Positions 1 through 9,296 are shown, counted from the first letter of the stretch. The stretch: 64,000 nt of DNA from CAVSRC01 sp963781775 (GCA_963781775.1 CAWAHE010000010.1:248001-312000), one strand, 5' to 3'. Program-made: numbers and translations. The notes: a model not told the origin generated them from the letters alone.

Positions 1-489
1 GAGCGCGGCGTCGTCAAGGTTGGCGAGGAAGTCGAGATCGTCGGCATCCGCGACACCACCAAGACGGTCGTCACCGGCGTCGAGATGTTCCGCAAGCTGC
101 TCGATCAGGGCCAGGCGGGCGACAATATCGGCGCGCTGCTCCGCGGCGTTGACCGCGAGGGCGTCGAGCGCGGCCAAGTGCTGTGCAAGCCCGGTTCGGT
201 GACGCCGCACACGCAGTTCAAGGCCGAAGCCTACATCCTGACCAAGGACGAGGGCGGCCGGCACACGCCGTTCTTCACCAACTATCGCCCGCAGTTCTAC
301 TTCCGCACCACGGACGTGACCGGCGTGGTCACGCTGCCGGAAGGCACCGAGATGGTGATGCCTGGCGACAACATCTCGATGGAAGTGACGCTGATCGTGC
401 CAATCGCGATGGAAGAGAAGCTGCGCTTCGCCATTCGCGAAGGCGGCCGCACCGTCGGTTCGGGCGTCGTTTCGCAGATCATTAAGTAG
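1..489 (+). CDS. tuf: Elongation factor Tu, C-terminal part (5' end cut by window)
   Basis: EF-Tu carries aminoacyl-tRNA to the ribosome as a GTP complex. Only the last 162 residues are in the window; the frame is open from base 1. They cover domains II and III: the beta-barrel stretch ERGVVKVGEEVEIVG, then the domain III signature PQFYFRTTDVTG, and the usual end GRTVGSGVVSQIIK. The GTPase domain lies outside. Placement directly before rpsJ is the standard str-S10 junction. A second tuf copy elsewhere is common in this group but cannot be seen here. Confidence 0.97.
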   Translation, partial: ERGVVKVGEEVEIVGIRDTTKTVVTGVEMFRKLLDQGQAGDNIGALLRGVDREGVERGQVLCKPGSVTPHTQFKAEAYILTKDEGGRHTPFFTNYRPQFYFRTTDVTGVVTLPEGTEMVMPGDNISMEVTLIVPIAMEEKLRFAIREGGRTVGSGVVSQIIK

Positions 490-560
490 GCCGAACAGAG
501 AGAAGCGCGGGTTTCCGCTTGGTGCGGGAACTCGCAGGGACAAGAACAGGGTACCGATCG

Positions 561-869
561 ATGAACGGCCAGAATATCCAAATCCGGCTCAAGGCGTTCG
601 ACCATCGTATTCTCGATGCGTCGACCCGCGAGATCGTCAACACTGCCAAGCGGACGGGCGCGCGCGTGCGCGGGCCGGTGCCGCTGCCGACCCGGATCGA
701 GAAGTTCACCGTCAACCGCGGTCCCCACGTTGACAAGAAGAGCCGCGAGCAGTTCGAGATGCGCACCCACAAGCGCCTGCTCGATATCGTCGACCCGACG
801 CCGCAAACCGTGGACGCGCTGATGAAGCTCGATCTCGCGGCCGGCGTCGACGTCGAGATCAAGCTCTAG
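561..869 (+). CDS. rpsJ: 30S ribosomal protein S10
   Basis: S10 sits in the 30S head and also serves as NusE in antitermination. The 102-residue product has the normal length and the family start MNGQNIQIRLKAFDHRILD, followed by PLPTRIEKFTVNRGPHVDKKSREQF-type sequence in two parts. The ATG at 561 is chosen because an upstream in-frame start would add about 14 non-conserved residues. It is the first gene of the S10 set and begins 71 bases after tuf, enough for a promoter or leader, though none stands out. Confidence 0.98.
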   Translation: MNGQNIQIRLKAFDHRILDASTREIVNTAKRTGARVRGPVPLPTRIEKFTVNRGPHVDKKSREQFEMRTHKRLLDIVDPTPQTVDALMKLDLAAGVDVEIKL

Positions 870-895
870 TTCGCGCAAGGAAGGCTGAAACAGTC

Positions 896-1651
896 ATGCG
901 CTCAGGTGTGATCGCACAGAAGGTCGGCATGACCCGCGTCTTCACTGACGCGGGCGAGCAGGTGCCGGTTACTGTGCTCAAGATGGACAACTGCCAGGTG
1001 GTCGCCCAGCGGACCGTCGACAAGAACGGCTACGCCGCGCTGCAGCTTGGCGTCGGTGTGCGCAAGGTGCGCGGCACGCCGCGGGCGCTGCGCGGCCATT
1101 TCGCCACCGCTTCGGTCGAGCCGAAGCGCAAGGTGGCCGAGTTCCGCGTCAGCCCGGAGAATATGATCGAGGTCGGCGCCGAACTGACCGCCGATCACTT
1201 CGTCGTCGGCCAGTTCGTCGATGTCACCGGCACGTCGCAGGGCAAGGGCTTCCAGGGCGTCATCAAGCGCCATCATTTTGGCGGCGGTCGCGCCACGCAC
1301 GGCAACTCGGTCAGTCACCGTACGCACGGTTCGACCGGCCAGCGCCAGGACCCCGGCAAGGTGTTCAAGGGCAAGAAGATGGCCGGCCACATGGGCGACA
1401 CCCGCGTGACCACGCAGAACCTGAAGATCGTCAAGACCGACGCCGACCGCGGCCTGATCATGGTCGAGGGCGCCGTGCCTGGCGCCAAGGGCGGCTGGAT
1501 CCTGGTGCGCGACGCGGTCAAGCGGGCGCTGCCCAAGGACGTTCCGACGCCGGGCGCTTTCCGCAAGCGCGAGAACGGCGGCGCTCCGGTCGAGGCTGGG
1601 GCTCCTGCCGAAGCTCCGGTTGTTGAAACGCCGGCGAAGGAGGCCGAGTGA
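896..1651 (+). CDS. rplC: 50S ribosomal protein L3
   Basis: L3 nucleates 50S assembly and reaches towards the peptidyl transferase centre. The protein starts MRSGVIAQKVGMTRVF. The loop HRTHGSTGQRQDPGKVFKGK carries the glutamine that PrmB methylates in other bacteria. At 251 residues it is longer than the roughly 210-residue core: the last ~35 residues form an Ala/Pro/Glu-rich tail ending ETPAKEAE. Its stop overlaps the start of rplD by one base, so the two are translationally coupled. Confidence 0.98.
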   Translation: MRSGVIAQKVGMTRVFTDAGEQVPVTVLKMDNCQVVAQRTVDKNGYAALQLGVGVRKVRGTPRALRGHFATASVEPKRKVAEFRVSPENMIEVGAELTADHFVVGQFVDVTGTSQGKGFQGVIKRHHFGGGRATHGNSVSHRTHGSTGQRQDPGKVFKGKKMAGHMGDTRVTTQNLKIVKTDADRGLIMVEGAVPGAKGGWILVRDAVKRALPKDVPTPGAFRKRENGGAPVEAGAPAEAPVVETPAKEAE

Positions 1652-2271
1652 TGGATCACAAGGTCACCACGCTCGACGGCAAGGCCGACGGCAACATTGC
1701 TCTCGATGACGAAATCTTCGGCCTCGAGCCGCGTCCCGACATTCTGCAGCGCATGGTCCGCTACCAGCTTTCCAAGCGGCAGGCCGGCACGCACAAGACC
1801 AAGATGCGCGGCGAGATCAACGCCACGACCAAGAAGATGTTCAAGCAGAAGGGCACCGGCCGCGCCCGTCACGGCGCCAAGACCGCGCCGCAGTTCCGCG
1901 GCGGCGGCAAGGCGTTCGGTCCGGTCGTGCGCAGTCACGCCCACGATCTGCCGAAGAAGGTGCGGGCGCTGGCGCTCAAGCACGCGCTCTCCGACAAGGC
2001 GCGCGGCGAGAAGCTGATCGTGATTTCGGAGGCCAAGGCCAGCGAGCCCAAGACCAAGGCGCTTGCGGCGCAGTTCCGGGGCCTCGGCCTCGCCAATGCG
2101 CTGATCATCGACGGTGCCGAGCTGGAGACGAATTTCGCGCTGGCCGCCCGCAACATCGCCTCGATCGACGTGCTGCCGGTGCAGGGCATCAACGTTTACG
2201 ACATCCTTCGCCGCGACACGCTGGTGCTGACCAAGGCCGCGGTCGATGCGCTCACGGAGCGGTTCAAATGA
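1651..2271 (+). CDS. rplD: 50S ribosomal protein L4
   Basis: L4 lines the nascent peptide tunnel. The 206 residues include the long basic tunnel loop at about residues 45-100 (KQKGTGRARHGAKTAPQFRG) and the GGGKAFGP motif. ATG at 1651 shares its A with the rplC stop (TGATG); the GTG immediately upstream at 1648 is in frame but would add only one residue and is less likely. In enterobacteria L4 represses its own operon; no comparable leader is evident here. Confidence 0.97.
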   Translation: MDHKVTTLDGKADGNIALDDEIFGLEPRPDILQRMVRYQLSKRQAGTHKTKMRGEINATTKKMFKQKGTGRARHGAKTAPQFRGGGKAFGPVVRSHAHDLPKKVRALALKHALSDKARGEKLIVISEAKASEPKTKALAAQFRGLGLANALIIDGAELETNFALAARNIASIDVLPVQGINVYDILRRDTLVLTKAAVDALTERFK

Positions 2272-2561
2272 GCGCACTCAGCCACTACGACATCATCCGC
2301 CGGCCGGTCATCACCGAGAAGTCGACCGCCGCGTCGGAGCACAACAAGGTGATCTTCCTGGTCGCCCGCGCCGCCACCAAGCCCGAGATCAAGGCGGCGG
2401 TCGAGGCGCTGTTCAAGGTCAAGGTGACCGGCGTCAACACGCTCAACCGCAAGGGCAAGACCAAGCGGTTCCGCGGGATCCTGGGCCGCCAGTCCGACAC
2501 CAAGCGTGCCATCGTCACCCTCGCCGAGGGCCAGATGATCGACGTGACGACCGGTTTGTAA
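2268..2561 (+). CDS. rplW: 50S ribosomal protein L23
   Basis: L23 sits at the tunnel exit and docks trigger factor and SRP. The 97-residue protein has the family opening HYDIIRRPVITEKST and the beta-hairpin region with VKVTGVNTLNRKGKTKRFRG. The start overlaps the rplD stop by four bases (ATGA), indicating coupled translation. Length is normal for the family and nothing is unusual. Confidence 0.98.
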   Translation: MSALSHYDIIRRPVITEKSTAASEHNKVIFLVARAATKPEIKAAVEALFKVKVTGVNTLNRKGKTKRFRGILGRQSDTKRAIVTLAEGQMIDVTTGL

Positions 2562-2580
2562 GAGAGGGTTGGTCGAAACC

Positions 2581-3417
2581 ATGGCACTCAAGAACTTCAA
2601 GCCGACCACGCCCAGCCAGCGCCAGCTGGTGATTGTCGATCGGTCGGAGCTCCACAAGGGCAAGCCGGTCAAGGGACTGGTCGAGGGCAAGCACTCGACC
2701 GGTGGACGCAACAGCTATGGCCGCATCACGGTTCGCTGGCGCGGCGGCGGGCACAAGCGCGCCTACCGGATCATCGATTTCAAGCGTCGAAAGCTCGATG
2801 TCGAGGCGACGGTGCAACGGCTCGAGTACGATCCGAACCGCACGGCGTTCATCGCGCTGGTCAAGTATGCCGACGGCGAGCTCAGCTACATCCTGGCGCC
2901 GCAGCGTCTGGCGGCCGGCGATGTCGTCGTCTCGTCATTGCGCGCCGACGTGAAGCCGGGCAACGCAATGCCGCTGGTCGCCATGCCGGTCGGCACGATC
3001 GTGCATAATGTCGAGATGAAGCCGGGCGCCGGCGGCCAGATCGCCCGTTCGGCCGGCACCTACGCGCAGTATGTCGGGCGCGAGCAGGGTTACGCGATCC
3101 TGCGCCTGCACTCGGGCGAGCAGCGGCTGGTTCACCAGAACTGTTTCGCCACCGTTGGCGCGGTGTCGAACCCCGACCACGGCAACATCAATATCGGCAA
3201 GGCGGGCCGTAACCGCTGGCTCGGTCGCAAGCCCGGCGTGCGTGGCGTCGCCATGAACCCGGTCGATCATCCGCTCGGCGGCGGCGAGGGCCGTTCCTCG
3301 GGCGGCCGTCATCCGGTGAGCCCGTGGGGCAAGCCGACCAAGGGCAAGAAGACGCGCGCTAACAAGCGCACCAATAAATTCATCGCGCGCAGCCGTCATG
3401 CGCGCAAAGGCAAGTAA
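2581..3417 (+). CDS. rplB: 50S ribosomal protein L2
   Basis: L2 bridges the subunits and is needed for peptidyl transferase function. ATG at 2581 gives MALKNFKPTTPSQRQLVIVD and the normal 278 residues; a TTG twelve bases upstream is in frame but not conserved. Near residue 228 the motif reads GVAMNPVDHPLGGGEG: the first histidine, the functionally important one, is kept, whereas the second histidine of the common HPHGGGEG motif is leucine. The basic C-terminus KKTRANKRTNKFIARSRH is typical. Confidence 0.98.
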   Translation: MALKNFKPTTPSQRQLVIVDRSELHKGKPVKGLVEGKHSTGGRNSYGRITVRWRGGGHKRAYRIIDFKRRKLDVEATVQRLEYDPNRTAFIALVKYADGELSYILAPQRLAAGDVVVSSLRADVKPGNAMPLVAMPVGTIVHNVEMKPGAGGQIARSAGTYAQYVGREQGYAILRLHSGEQRLVHQNCFATVGAVSNPDHGNINIGKAGRNRWLGRKPGVRGVAMNPVDHPLGGGEGRSSGGRHPVSPWGKPTKGKKTRANKRTNKFIARSRHARKGK

Positions 3418-3433
3418 GCGGAGAGGCTGACAA

Positions 3434-3715
3434 GTGGCTCGTTCGGTCTGGAAAGGTCCTTTCGTCGACGGCTATCTGCTGCGCAAAGCCGACAAGGCGC
3501 GCGCTGGTGGCCGGTCCGACATCATCAAGATTTGGAGCCGGCGCTCGACGGTGCTGCCGCAGTTCGTCGGCCTCACCTTCGGCGTCTACAACGGCAACAA
3601 GCACATTCCGGTGCTCGTCTCCGAGGACATGGTCGGGCACAAGTTCGGCGAGTTTTCGCCGACGCGCTCGTTCCACGGCCACACCGCCGGTGACAAGAAG
3701 GCAAAGAGGGCCTGA
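3434..3715 (+). CDS. rpsS: 30S ribosomal protein S19
   Basis: S19 contacts the A-site finger and S13 in the 30S head. The start is GTG at 3434, preceded by GGAGAGG; the protein begins ARSVWKGPFVDGYLL after the initiator and keeps the core IKIWSRRSTVLPQFVGLTFGVYNG. It is 93 residues long, as expected. It lies between rplB and rplV in the normal S10 operon order. Confidence 0.97.
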   Translation: MARSVWKGPFVDGYLLRKADKARAGGRSDIIKIWSRRSTVLPQFVGLTFGVYNGNKHIPVLVSEDMVGHKFGEFSPTRSFHGHTAGDKKAKRA

Positions 3716-3717
3716 TC

Positions 3718-4097
3718 ATGGGCAAGCCGAAACGCGAGCGGGTACTCGCCGCCAACGAGGCGAAGGCGCGCACCAGCACCATTCGCATCTCGCCGCAGAA
3801 GCTCAACCTGGTGGCGCAGCTGATCCGCGGCAAGAAGGTCGCCACGGCGCTCGCCGACCTGACCTTCTCGCGCAAGCGGATCGCCCGCGACGTCAAGAAG
3901 ACGCTGCAGTCTGCGGTCGCCAATGCCGAGAACAATCATCAGCTCGACGTCGACTCGCTGGTCGTCGCCGAGGCCCATGTCGGCAAGTCGCTGGTGCTGA
4001 AGCGCTGGACGCCACGCGCCCGCGGCCGCGTGGGGTCGATCCACAAGACCTTTTCGCACCTGACCATCGTTGTCCGTGAAGTTGAGGAGCCCGCCTG

Positions 4098-4098
<1 letters not shown>
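3718..4098 (+). CDS. rplV: 50S ribosomal protein L22
   Basis: L22 forms part of the exit tunnel constriction through its extended beta-hairpin. Visible family marks are TIRISPQKLNLVAQLIRGKK near residues 21-40 and the hairpin LKRWTPRARGRVGSIHK near residues 87-105. The 126 residues match alphaproteobacterial L22. Its start is two bases after the rpsS stop and its own stop overlaps the rpsC start by one base. Confidence 0.97.
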
Positions 4099-4811
<713 letters not shown>

Positions 4812-4833
4812 TAGAGACTGAACGAGAAGAACC

Positions 4834-5247
4834 ATGCTTCAACCAAAGCGCACCACCTACCGCAAGCAGTTCAAGGGCCGTATCCACGGCACGGCGACGT
4901 CTGGCGCCGAGCTGACCTTCGGCTCGTTCGGGCTGAAGGCGCTCGAGCCGGAGCGGGTGACCGCGCGGCAGATCGAAGCGGCGCGCCGGGCCATCACGCG
5001 CGAGATGAAGCGTGCCGGCCGCGTGTGGATCCGCATCTTCCCGGACGTGCCGGTGTCGAAGAAGCCGACCGAAGTGCGCATGGGCAAGGGCAAGGGCACA
5101 CCGGAATTGTGGGTGTGCCGGGTGAAGCCGGGCCGCATCATGTTCGAGATCGACGGCGTGCCGGCCGATCTCGCCAAGGAAGCGCTGCGTCTTGGAGCAG
5201 CCAAGCTGCCGATCCGCACGCGCTTCGTGCAGCGTATCGCCGACTAG
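4834..5247 (+). CDS. rplP: 50S ribosomal protein L16
   Basis: L16 binds near the A site and the peptidyl transferase centre. The 137-residue sequence starts MLQPKRTTYRKQFKGRIHG and carries RIFPDVPVSKKPTEVRMGKG, the family core. The arginine in that loop is hydroxylated by YcfD in some bacteria; this is family knowledge, not visible here. A GAGAAG-type ribosome site precedes the ATG. Confidence 0.98.
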   Translation: MLQPKRTTYRKQFKGRIHGTATSGAELTFGSFGLKALEPERVTARQIEAARRAITREMKRAGRVWIRIFPDVPVSKKPTEVRMGKGKGTPELWVCRVKPGRIMFEIDGVPADLAKEALRLGAAKLPIRTRFVQRIAD

Positions 5248-5269
5248 GCCGGGAAGAGGAAGACTTGCG

Positions 5270-5470
5270 ATGAAAGCGGCTGACATTCGGCTGATGACCG
5301 ACGACCAGGTGAGCGACGAGGTCGAGCGCCTGAAAAAGGAGCAGTTCAACCTGCGTTTCCAGCGGGCGACCGGACAGCTCGAGAACACAGCACGCGTGCG
5401 CCAGGTGCGCCGCGACATTGCGCGGCTTACGACGGTAACCGCCGAAAAGCTTGCGAAAGCAAAGGGTTAA
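5270..5470 (+). CDS. rpmC: 50S ribosomal protein L29
   Basis: L29 lies beside L23 at the tunnel exit. ATG at 5270, after GGAAGAGGAAG, gives a 66-residue protein starting MKAADIRLMTDDQVSDEV with the helical core KKEQFNLRFQRATGQLENT. Reading further upstream would overlap rplP by 56 bases with non-conserved sequence, so the short form is preferred. Confidence 0.96.
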   Translation: MKAADIRLMTDDQVSDEVERLKKEQFNLRFQRATGQLENTARVRQVRRDIARLTTVTAEKLAKAKG

Positions 5471-5475
5471 GACAG

Positions 5476-5721
5476 ATGCCGAAGCGCGTCCTGCAGGGCA
5501 CCGTGGTGAGCGACAAGAACGACAAGACCGTCGTCGTCAGGGTCGAGCGCCGCTTCACCCATCCGGTGATGAAGAAGACCATCCGCCGGTCGAAGAAGTA
5601 CCACGCGCACGACGCGGAAAATAAGCACAAGGTCGGCGAGATCGTTCTCATTCAGGAGAGCGTGCCGATCTCGAAGAATAAACGCTGGGTGGTCGTCGAG
5701 ACCGCCGCAGAAGGCACGTGA
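5476..5721 (+). CDS. rpsQ: 30S ribosomal protein S17
   Basis: S17 binds early to 16S rRNA. The 81-residue OB-fold protein shows MPKRVLQGTVVSDKNDKTVV and TIRRSKKYHAHDAENKHKVG, both family hallmarks. It starts five bases after rpmC. The following 43 bases before rplN contain no obvious signal. Confidence 0.97.
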   Translation: MPKRVLQGTVVSDKNDKTVVVRVERRFTHPVMKKTIRRSKKYHAHDAENKHKVGEIVLIQESVPISKNKRWVVVETAAEGT

Positions 5722-5764
5722 GGACGGCTAGGCCGTCGTCCCCAGGGGAAAAGAGTACGCAGTC

Positions 5765-6133
5765 ATGATCCAGATGCAGACCAATCTCGACGTCGCCGAC
5801 AATTCCGGCGCCCGTCGTGTCATGTGCATCAAGGTGCTCGGCGGATCGAAGCGCAAATACGCTTCGGTCGGCGATGTCATCGTCGTCTCGGTCAAGGAGG
5901 CGATCCCGCGCGGCCGCGTGAAGAAGGGCGACGTGATGAAGGCGGTGGTCGTTCGCACCGCCAAGGACATCCGTCGCGCCGATGGCTCCGTGATCCGCTT
6001 CGACCGCAACGCGGCGGTGCTGATCAACAATCAGGCGGAGCCGGTCGGTACCCGCATCTTCGGACCGGTGCCGCGCGAACTCAGGGCCAAGAACCACATG
6101 AAGATCATCTCGCTTGCGCCGGAGGTGCTGTGA
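5765..6133 (+). CDS. rplN: 50S ribosomal protein L14
   Basis: L14 forms an intersubunit bridge and is the docking site of the silencing factor RsfS. The 122 residues start MIQMQTNLDVADNSGARRVMC, a near-invariant opening, and end ELRAKNHMKIISLAPEVL. Length is exactly the family norm. Its stop shares one base with the rplX start. Confidence 0.98.
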   Translation: MIQMQTNLDVADNSGARRVMCIKVLGGSKRKYASVGDVIVVSVKEAIPRGRVKKGDVMKAVVVRTAKDIRRADGSVIRFDRNAAVLINNQAEPVGTRIFGPVPRELRAKNHMKIISLAPEVL

Positions 6134-6444
6134 TGCAGCGCATTCGCAAGGGCGACAACGTCGTCGTCATCACCGGCCGCGACCGCGGCAAGACGGGTGA
6201 GGTGCTGCGCGTGCTGCCGGCCGAAAACCGCGCGCTCGTGCGGGGCGTCAACCTCGTCCAGCGGCATCAGCGCCAGACGGCAAGTGCGCAGGGCGGCATC
6301 ATCACCAAGGAAGCGCCCATTCACCTTTCCAACATCTCGCTCACCGATCCGGCCAGCGGCAAGGCCACGCGCGTCGGCTTCCGGTTTGTCGAGGGACGCA
6401 AGGTCCGCTTCGCGAAGCGGACGGGAGACCAGATCGATGGCTGA
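6133..6444 (+). CDS. rplX: 50S ribosomal protein L24
   Basis: L24 starts 50S assembly. ATG at 6133 gives 103 residues with a KOW motif near the N-terminus (KGDNVVVITGRDRGKTGEVL) and the later EAPIHLSNISL stretch. It overlaps the rplN stop by one base and runs eight bases into rplE, so these three genes are tightly coupled. Confidence 0.97.
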   Translation: MQRIRKGDNVVVITGRDRGKTGEVLRVLPAENRALVRGVNLVQRHQRQTASAQGGIITKEAPIHLSNISLTDPASGKATRVGFRFVEGRKVRFAKRTGDQIDG

Positions 6445-6994
6445 GACCCAATACCAGCCGCGGGCGAAGAGCCTCTACGCGGACACCATCCGGGCGGCGA
6501 TGGTCGAACAGTTCGGCTACAAGAACCCGATGGAAGTGCCGCGCATCGAGAAGGTTGTCATCAACATGGGCGTTGGCGAAGCCGTCAACGATTCCAAGAA
6601 GGTGACCGCCGCGCTCGGGGACCTCGCCAGGATCGCCGGCCAGAAGCCGGCGGTGACGCGGGCGCGCACCTCGATCGCCACCTTCAAGGTTCGCGAGGGC
6701 ATGCCGATTGGCGGCAAGGTGACGCTGCGCCGTGACCGCATGTACGAGTTCCTCGACCGGCTGATCAACGTGGCGCTGCCGCGCATCCGCGATTTCCGCG
6801 GCCTCAACGGCAAGAGCTTCGACGGCCGCGGCAACTTCGCCATGGGCATCAAGGAGCACATCGTGTTCCCGGAGATCAACTATGACGAGGTCGAAGAGGT
6901 CTGGGGCATGGACGTGATCGTATGCACCACGGCCAAGACCGACGACGAGGCGCGCGCCTTGTTGAAGGCATTCAATTTTCCGTTCCGCCAGTAG
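6437..6994 (+). CDS. rplE: 50S ribosomal protein L5
   Basis: L5 binds 5S rRNA and contacts the P-site tRNA. ATG at 6437 lies inside the end of rplX. The 185-residue product has the core PRIEKVVINMGVGEAVNDSK and GRGNFAMGIKEHIVFPEINYD. The length agrees with other alphaproteobacterial L5 proteins. Confidence 0.98.
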   Translation: MAETQYQPRAKSLYADTIRAAMVEQFGYKNPMEVPRIEKVVINMGVGEAVNDSKKVTAALGDLARIAGQKPAVTRARTSIATFKVREGMPIGGKVTLRRDRMYEFLDRLINVALPRIRDFRGLNGKSFDGRGNFAMGIKEHIVFPEINYDEVEEVWGMDVIVCTTAKTDDEARALLKAFNFPFRQ

Positions 6995-7003
6995 GACAAC
7001 CCG

Positions 7004-7309
7004 ATGGCAAAGACCAGTTCAGTCGAGAAGAACAAGCACCGGCGCAAGATGGTCGCCCGTTTCGCCAGTAAGCGGGCGGAGCTGAAGCGCGTCTCCAATG
7101 ACCAGAGCCTGACGCTGGAGGAGCGCTTCCAGGCGCGCCTCAAGCTCGCCGAGCTGCCGCGCAATTCTTCCCCCGTGCGCATCCGCAACCGCTGCGAGAT
7201 CAGCGGCCGGCCGCGCGCCTACTACCGCAAGCTCAAGATGTCGCGCATCGCGCTCCGTGACCTTGCCTCGCTCGGGCTGATCCCCGGCATGGTCAAGTCG
7301 AGCTGGTAA
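7004..7309 (+). CDS. rpsN: 30S ribosomal protein S14 (zinc-independent type)
   Basis: S14 joins the 30S head late in assembly. At 101 residues it is the long form, and the C-terminal region RNRCEISGRPRAYYRKLKMS has one cysteine instead of the CxxC pairs of the zinc-binding form. The C-terminus LIPGMVKSSW is conserved. It starts nine bases after rplE. Confidence 0.97.
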   Translation: MAKTSSVEKNKHRRKMVARFASKRAELKRVSNDQSLTLEERFQARLKLAELPRNSSPVRIRNRCEISGRPRAYYRKLKMSRIALRDLASLGLIPGMVKSSW

Positions 7310-7322
7310 GGAGACTGTCACG

Positions 7323-7721
7323 ATGACAATGACCGATCCGCTCGGCGACATGCTGACACGCATCCGCAATGCGCAGATGCGCAAGAGCGCCAAGGTTTCG
7401 ACGCCGGGCTCGCGCCTGCGTCAGCACGTCCTCGACGTGCTCCAGTCGGAGGGCTATATCCGCGGCTATTCGTCGGTCGATTTCGAAAACGGCCGGCAGG
7501 AGCTGGAGATCGAGCTCAAGTATTACGACGGCGAGCCGGTTATCCGCGAGATTCAGAGGGTGTCCAAACCGGGGCGCCGGGTCTATGCCTCGGTCCGCAA
7601 CATCCCGCGCGTCGCCAACGGTCTCGGCGTCTCGATCCTGTCGACGCCCAAGGGCGTCATGTCGGATGCCGAAGCGCGCGACCAGAACGTCGGCGGAGAA
7701 GTTCTCTGCCGGGTGTTCTGA
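7323..7721 (+). CDS. rpsH: 30S ribosomal protein S8
   Basis: S8 organises the 16S central domain and in enterobacteria represses the spc operon. The 132-residue protein starts MTMTDPLGDMLTRIRNAQ and ends GVMSDAEARDQNVGGEVLCRVF. A second in-frame ATG at 7329 exists; the first is better spaced from the upstream GGAG. Confidence 0.97.
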   Translation: MTMTDPLGDMLTRIRNAQMRKSAKVSTPGSRLRQHVLDVLQSEGYIRGYSSVDFENGRQELEIELKYYDGEPVIREIQRVSKPGRRVYASVRNIPRVANGLGVSILSTPKGVMSDAEARDQNVGGEVLCRVF

Positions 7722-7756
7722 CGAAGAAAACGTTTTGAAGTCAACAGGTTGATACG

Positions 7757-8290
7757 ATGTCCAGGATCGGAAAAAGGCCAGTGTCGTTGCCGAAGGGGGT
7801 GAGTGCCTCCATCGAGGGCCAGAACGTCTCCGTCAAGGGGCCGAAGGGCACGCTTGCCTTTCTGGCGGCGGACGACGTCGAGGTGAAGATGGACGACGGC
7901 GCCATCTCTGTGACGCCGCGCGACGAAAGCAAAAAGGCCCGCGCCGCCTGGGGCATGTCGCGCACGATGGTCTCCAACCTCATCGCCGGCGTGACCACGG
8001 GCTTTGAGCGGCGCCTCGAGATCAACGGCGTCGGTTATCGCGCGGCGGTGCAGGGCAAGGACCTTCAGCTCAGCCTCGGCTACAGCCACGAGGTGAAATA
8101 TCCGATCCCCTCGGGCATCAAGATCGAATGCCCGAAGCCGACGGAGATCGTGGTGACCGGCTCCGACAAGCAGCAGGTCGGCCAGGTTGCGGCCGAGATC
8201 CGCGAATTCCGCAAGCCCGAGCCCTACAAGGGCAAGGGCGTCAAATACGCCGACGAGCACATCTTCCGCAAGGAAGGCAAGAAGAAGTAA
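7757..8290 (+). CDS. rplF: 50S ribosomal protein L6
   Basis: L6 sits near the GTPase centre. The 177 residues start MSRIGKRPVSLPKGV and contain the duplicated L6 fold, with the C-terminal signature EIREFRKPEPYKGKGVKYADE. The length is normal. It follows rpsH after 35 bases. Confidence 0.98.
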   Translation: MSRIGKRPVSLPKGVSASIEGQNVSVKGPKGTLAFLAADDVEVKMDDGAISVTPRDESKKARAAWGMSRTMVSNLIAGVTTGFERRLEINGVGYRAAVQGKDLQLSLGYSHEVKYPIPSGIKIECPKPTEIVVTGSDKQQVGQVAAEIREFRKPEPYKGKGVKYADEHIFRKEGKKK

Positions 8291-8302
8291 CGGGAAACAG
8301 CC

Positions 8303-8659
8303 ATGTTGACCAAAACCAGGGCCCGGCGCATTGCGCGCGTCCGCCACGCGGTTCGCAAGGCCGGCGCCACGCGCGCACGGCTGAGCGTGTTCCGCTCGTC
8401 CAAGCACATCTACGCTCAGGTCATCGACGATGGCGCTGGCCGCACGCTCGCGGCCGCCTCGTCGCTGGACAAGGATCTTCGCGAAAAGTTGAAGACCGGA
8501 GCCGATACGTCAGCCGCTGCCGAGGTCGGCAAGCTGGTTGCCGAGCGGGCGGTCAAGGCGGGCGTTAAGGAAGTCGTCTTCGATCGTGGCGGCTATCTCT
8601 ATCACGGCCGGGTGAAAGCCCTGGCGGACGGGGCGCGCGAAGGCGGGCTCGACTTCTGA
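8303..8659 (+). CDS. rplR: 50S ribosomal protein L18
   Basis: L18 anchors 5S rRNA. The protein is 118 residues, with RLSVFRSSKHIYAQVIDD in the middle and VVFDRGGYLYHGRVKALADGAREGGL at the end in family positions. Nothing is unusual. The gap of 53 bases to rpsE is slightly longer than others in the cluster. Confidence 0.97.
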   Translation: MLTKTRARRIARVRHAVRKAGATRARLSVFRSSKHIYAQVIDDGAGRTLAAASSLDKDLREKLKTGADTSAAAEVGKLVAERAVKAGVKEVVFDRGGYLYHGRVKALADGAREGGLDF

Positions 8660-8712
8660 CGCCTCTTGCAGCGTCTCCACGCAACAACGATATCGGACCG
8701 ACGGAAAGATAA

Positions 8713-9270
8713 ATGGCGAGAGAACCCAGAGACCGTGACCGCGACCGGGAGGACAGCGAGTTTGTCGACAAGCTCGTCCACATCAACCGTGTCGCCAAAG
8801 TGGTGAAAGGCGGCCGCCGCTTCGGCTTTGCCGCGCTCGTCGTCGTGGGCGACCAGAAGGGCCGGGTCGGCTTCGGCCACGGCAAGGCGCGCGAAGTGCC
8901 CGAGGCGATCCGCAAGGCGACCGATGCCGCCAAGCGCAGTCTTGTGCGCGTTCCGCTGCGCGAGGGCCGCACGCTCCATCACGACGTCGCCGGGCGCCAC
9001 GGCGCCGGCAAGGTCGTCTGTCGGGCAGCGCCTGCGGGCACCGGCATCATCGCCGGCGGTCCGATGCGCGCCGTCTTCGAGACGCTCGGCGTGCAGGACG
9101 TCGTCGCCAAGTCGTTCGGTTCGTCGAACCCATACAACATGGTGCGCGCCACGTTCGATGCGCTGAAGCACGAGGACAGCCCGCGCGGCGTCGCCGCGCG
9201 CCGTAGCATCAAGGTGTCGACGCTGCAGGCGCGCCGCCGCGACGTCGACCCCGAGACGGTCGAGGCCTGA
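8713..9270 (+). CDS. rpsE: 30S ribosomal protein S5
   Basis: S5 shapes the mRNA entry channel and affects decoding accuracy. The 185 residues have a charged N-terminus (RDRDRDREDSEF), the dsRNA-binding core INRVAKVVKGGRRFGFAALV and the GAGKVVCRAAPAGTGIIAGG loop. The C-terminal tail is slightly longer than in Escherichia coli, as in other alphaproteobacteria. Confidence 0.98.
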   Translation: MAREPRDRDRDREDSEFVDKLVHINRVAKVVKGGRRFGFAALVVVGDQKGRVGFGHGKAREVPEAIRKATDAAKRSLVRVPLREGRTLHHDVAGRHGAGKVVCRAAPAGTGIIAGGPMRAVFETLGVQDVVAKSFGSSNPYNMVRATFDALKHEDSPRGVAARRSIKVSTLQARRRDVDPETVEA

Positions 9271-9296
9271 GCGGACACGCGGGAAAGGGATCGACC

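Noticed and set aside
902..2711. Long minus-strand open frames opposite the ribosomal protein genes
   Set aside because: They mirror the high GC third positions of rplC-rplW, match no family and would oppose a fully supported operon.
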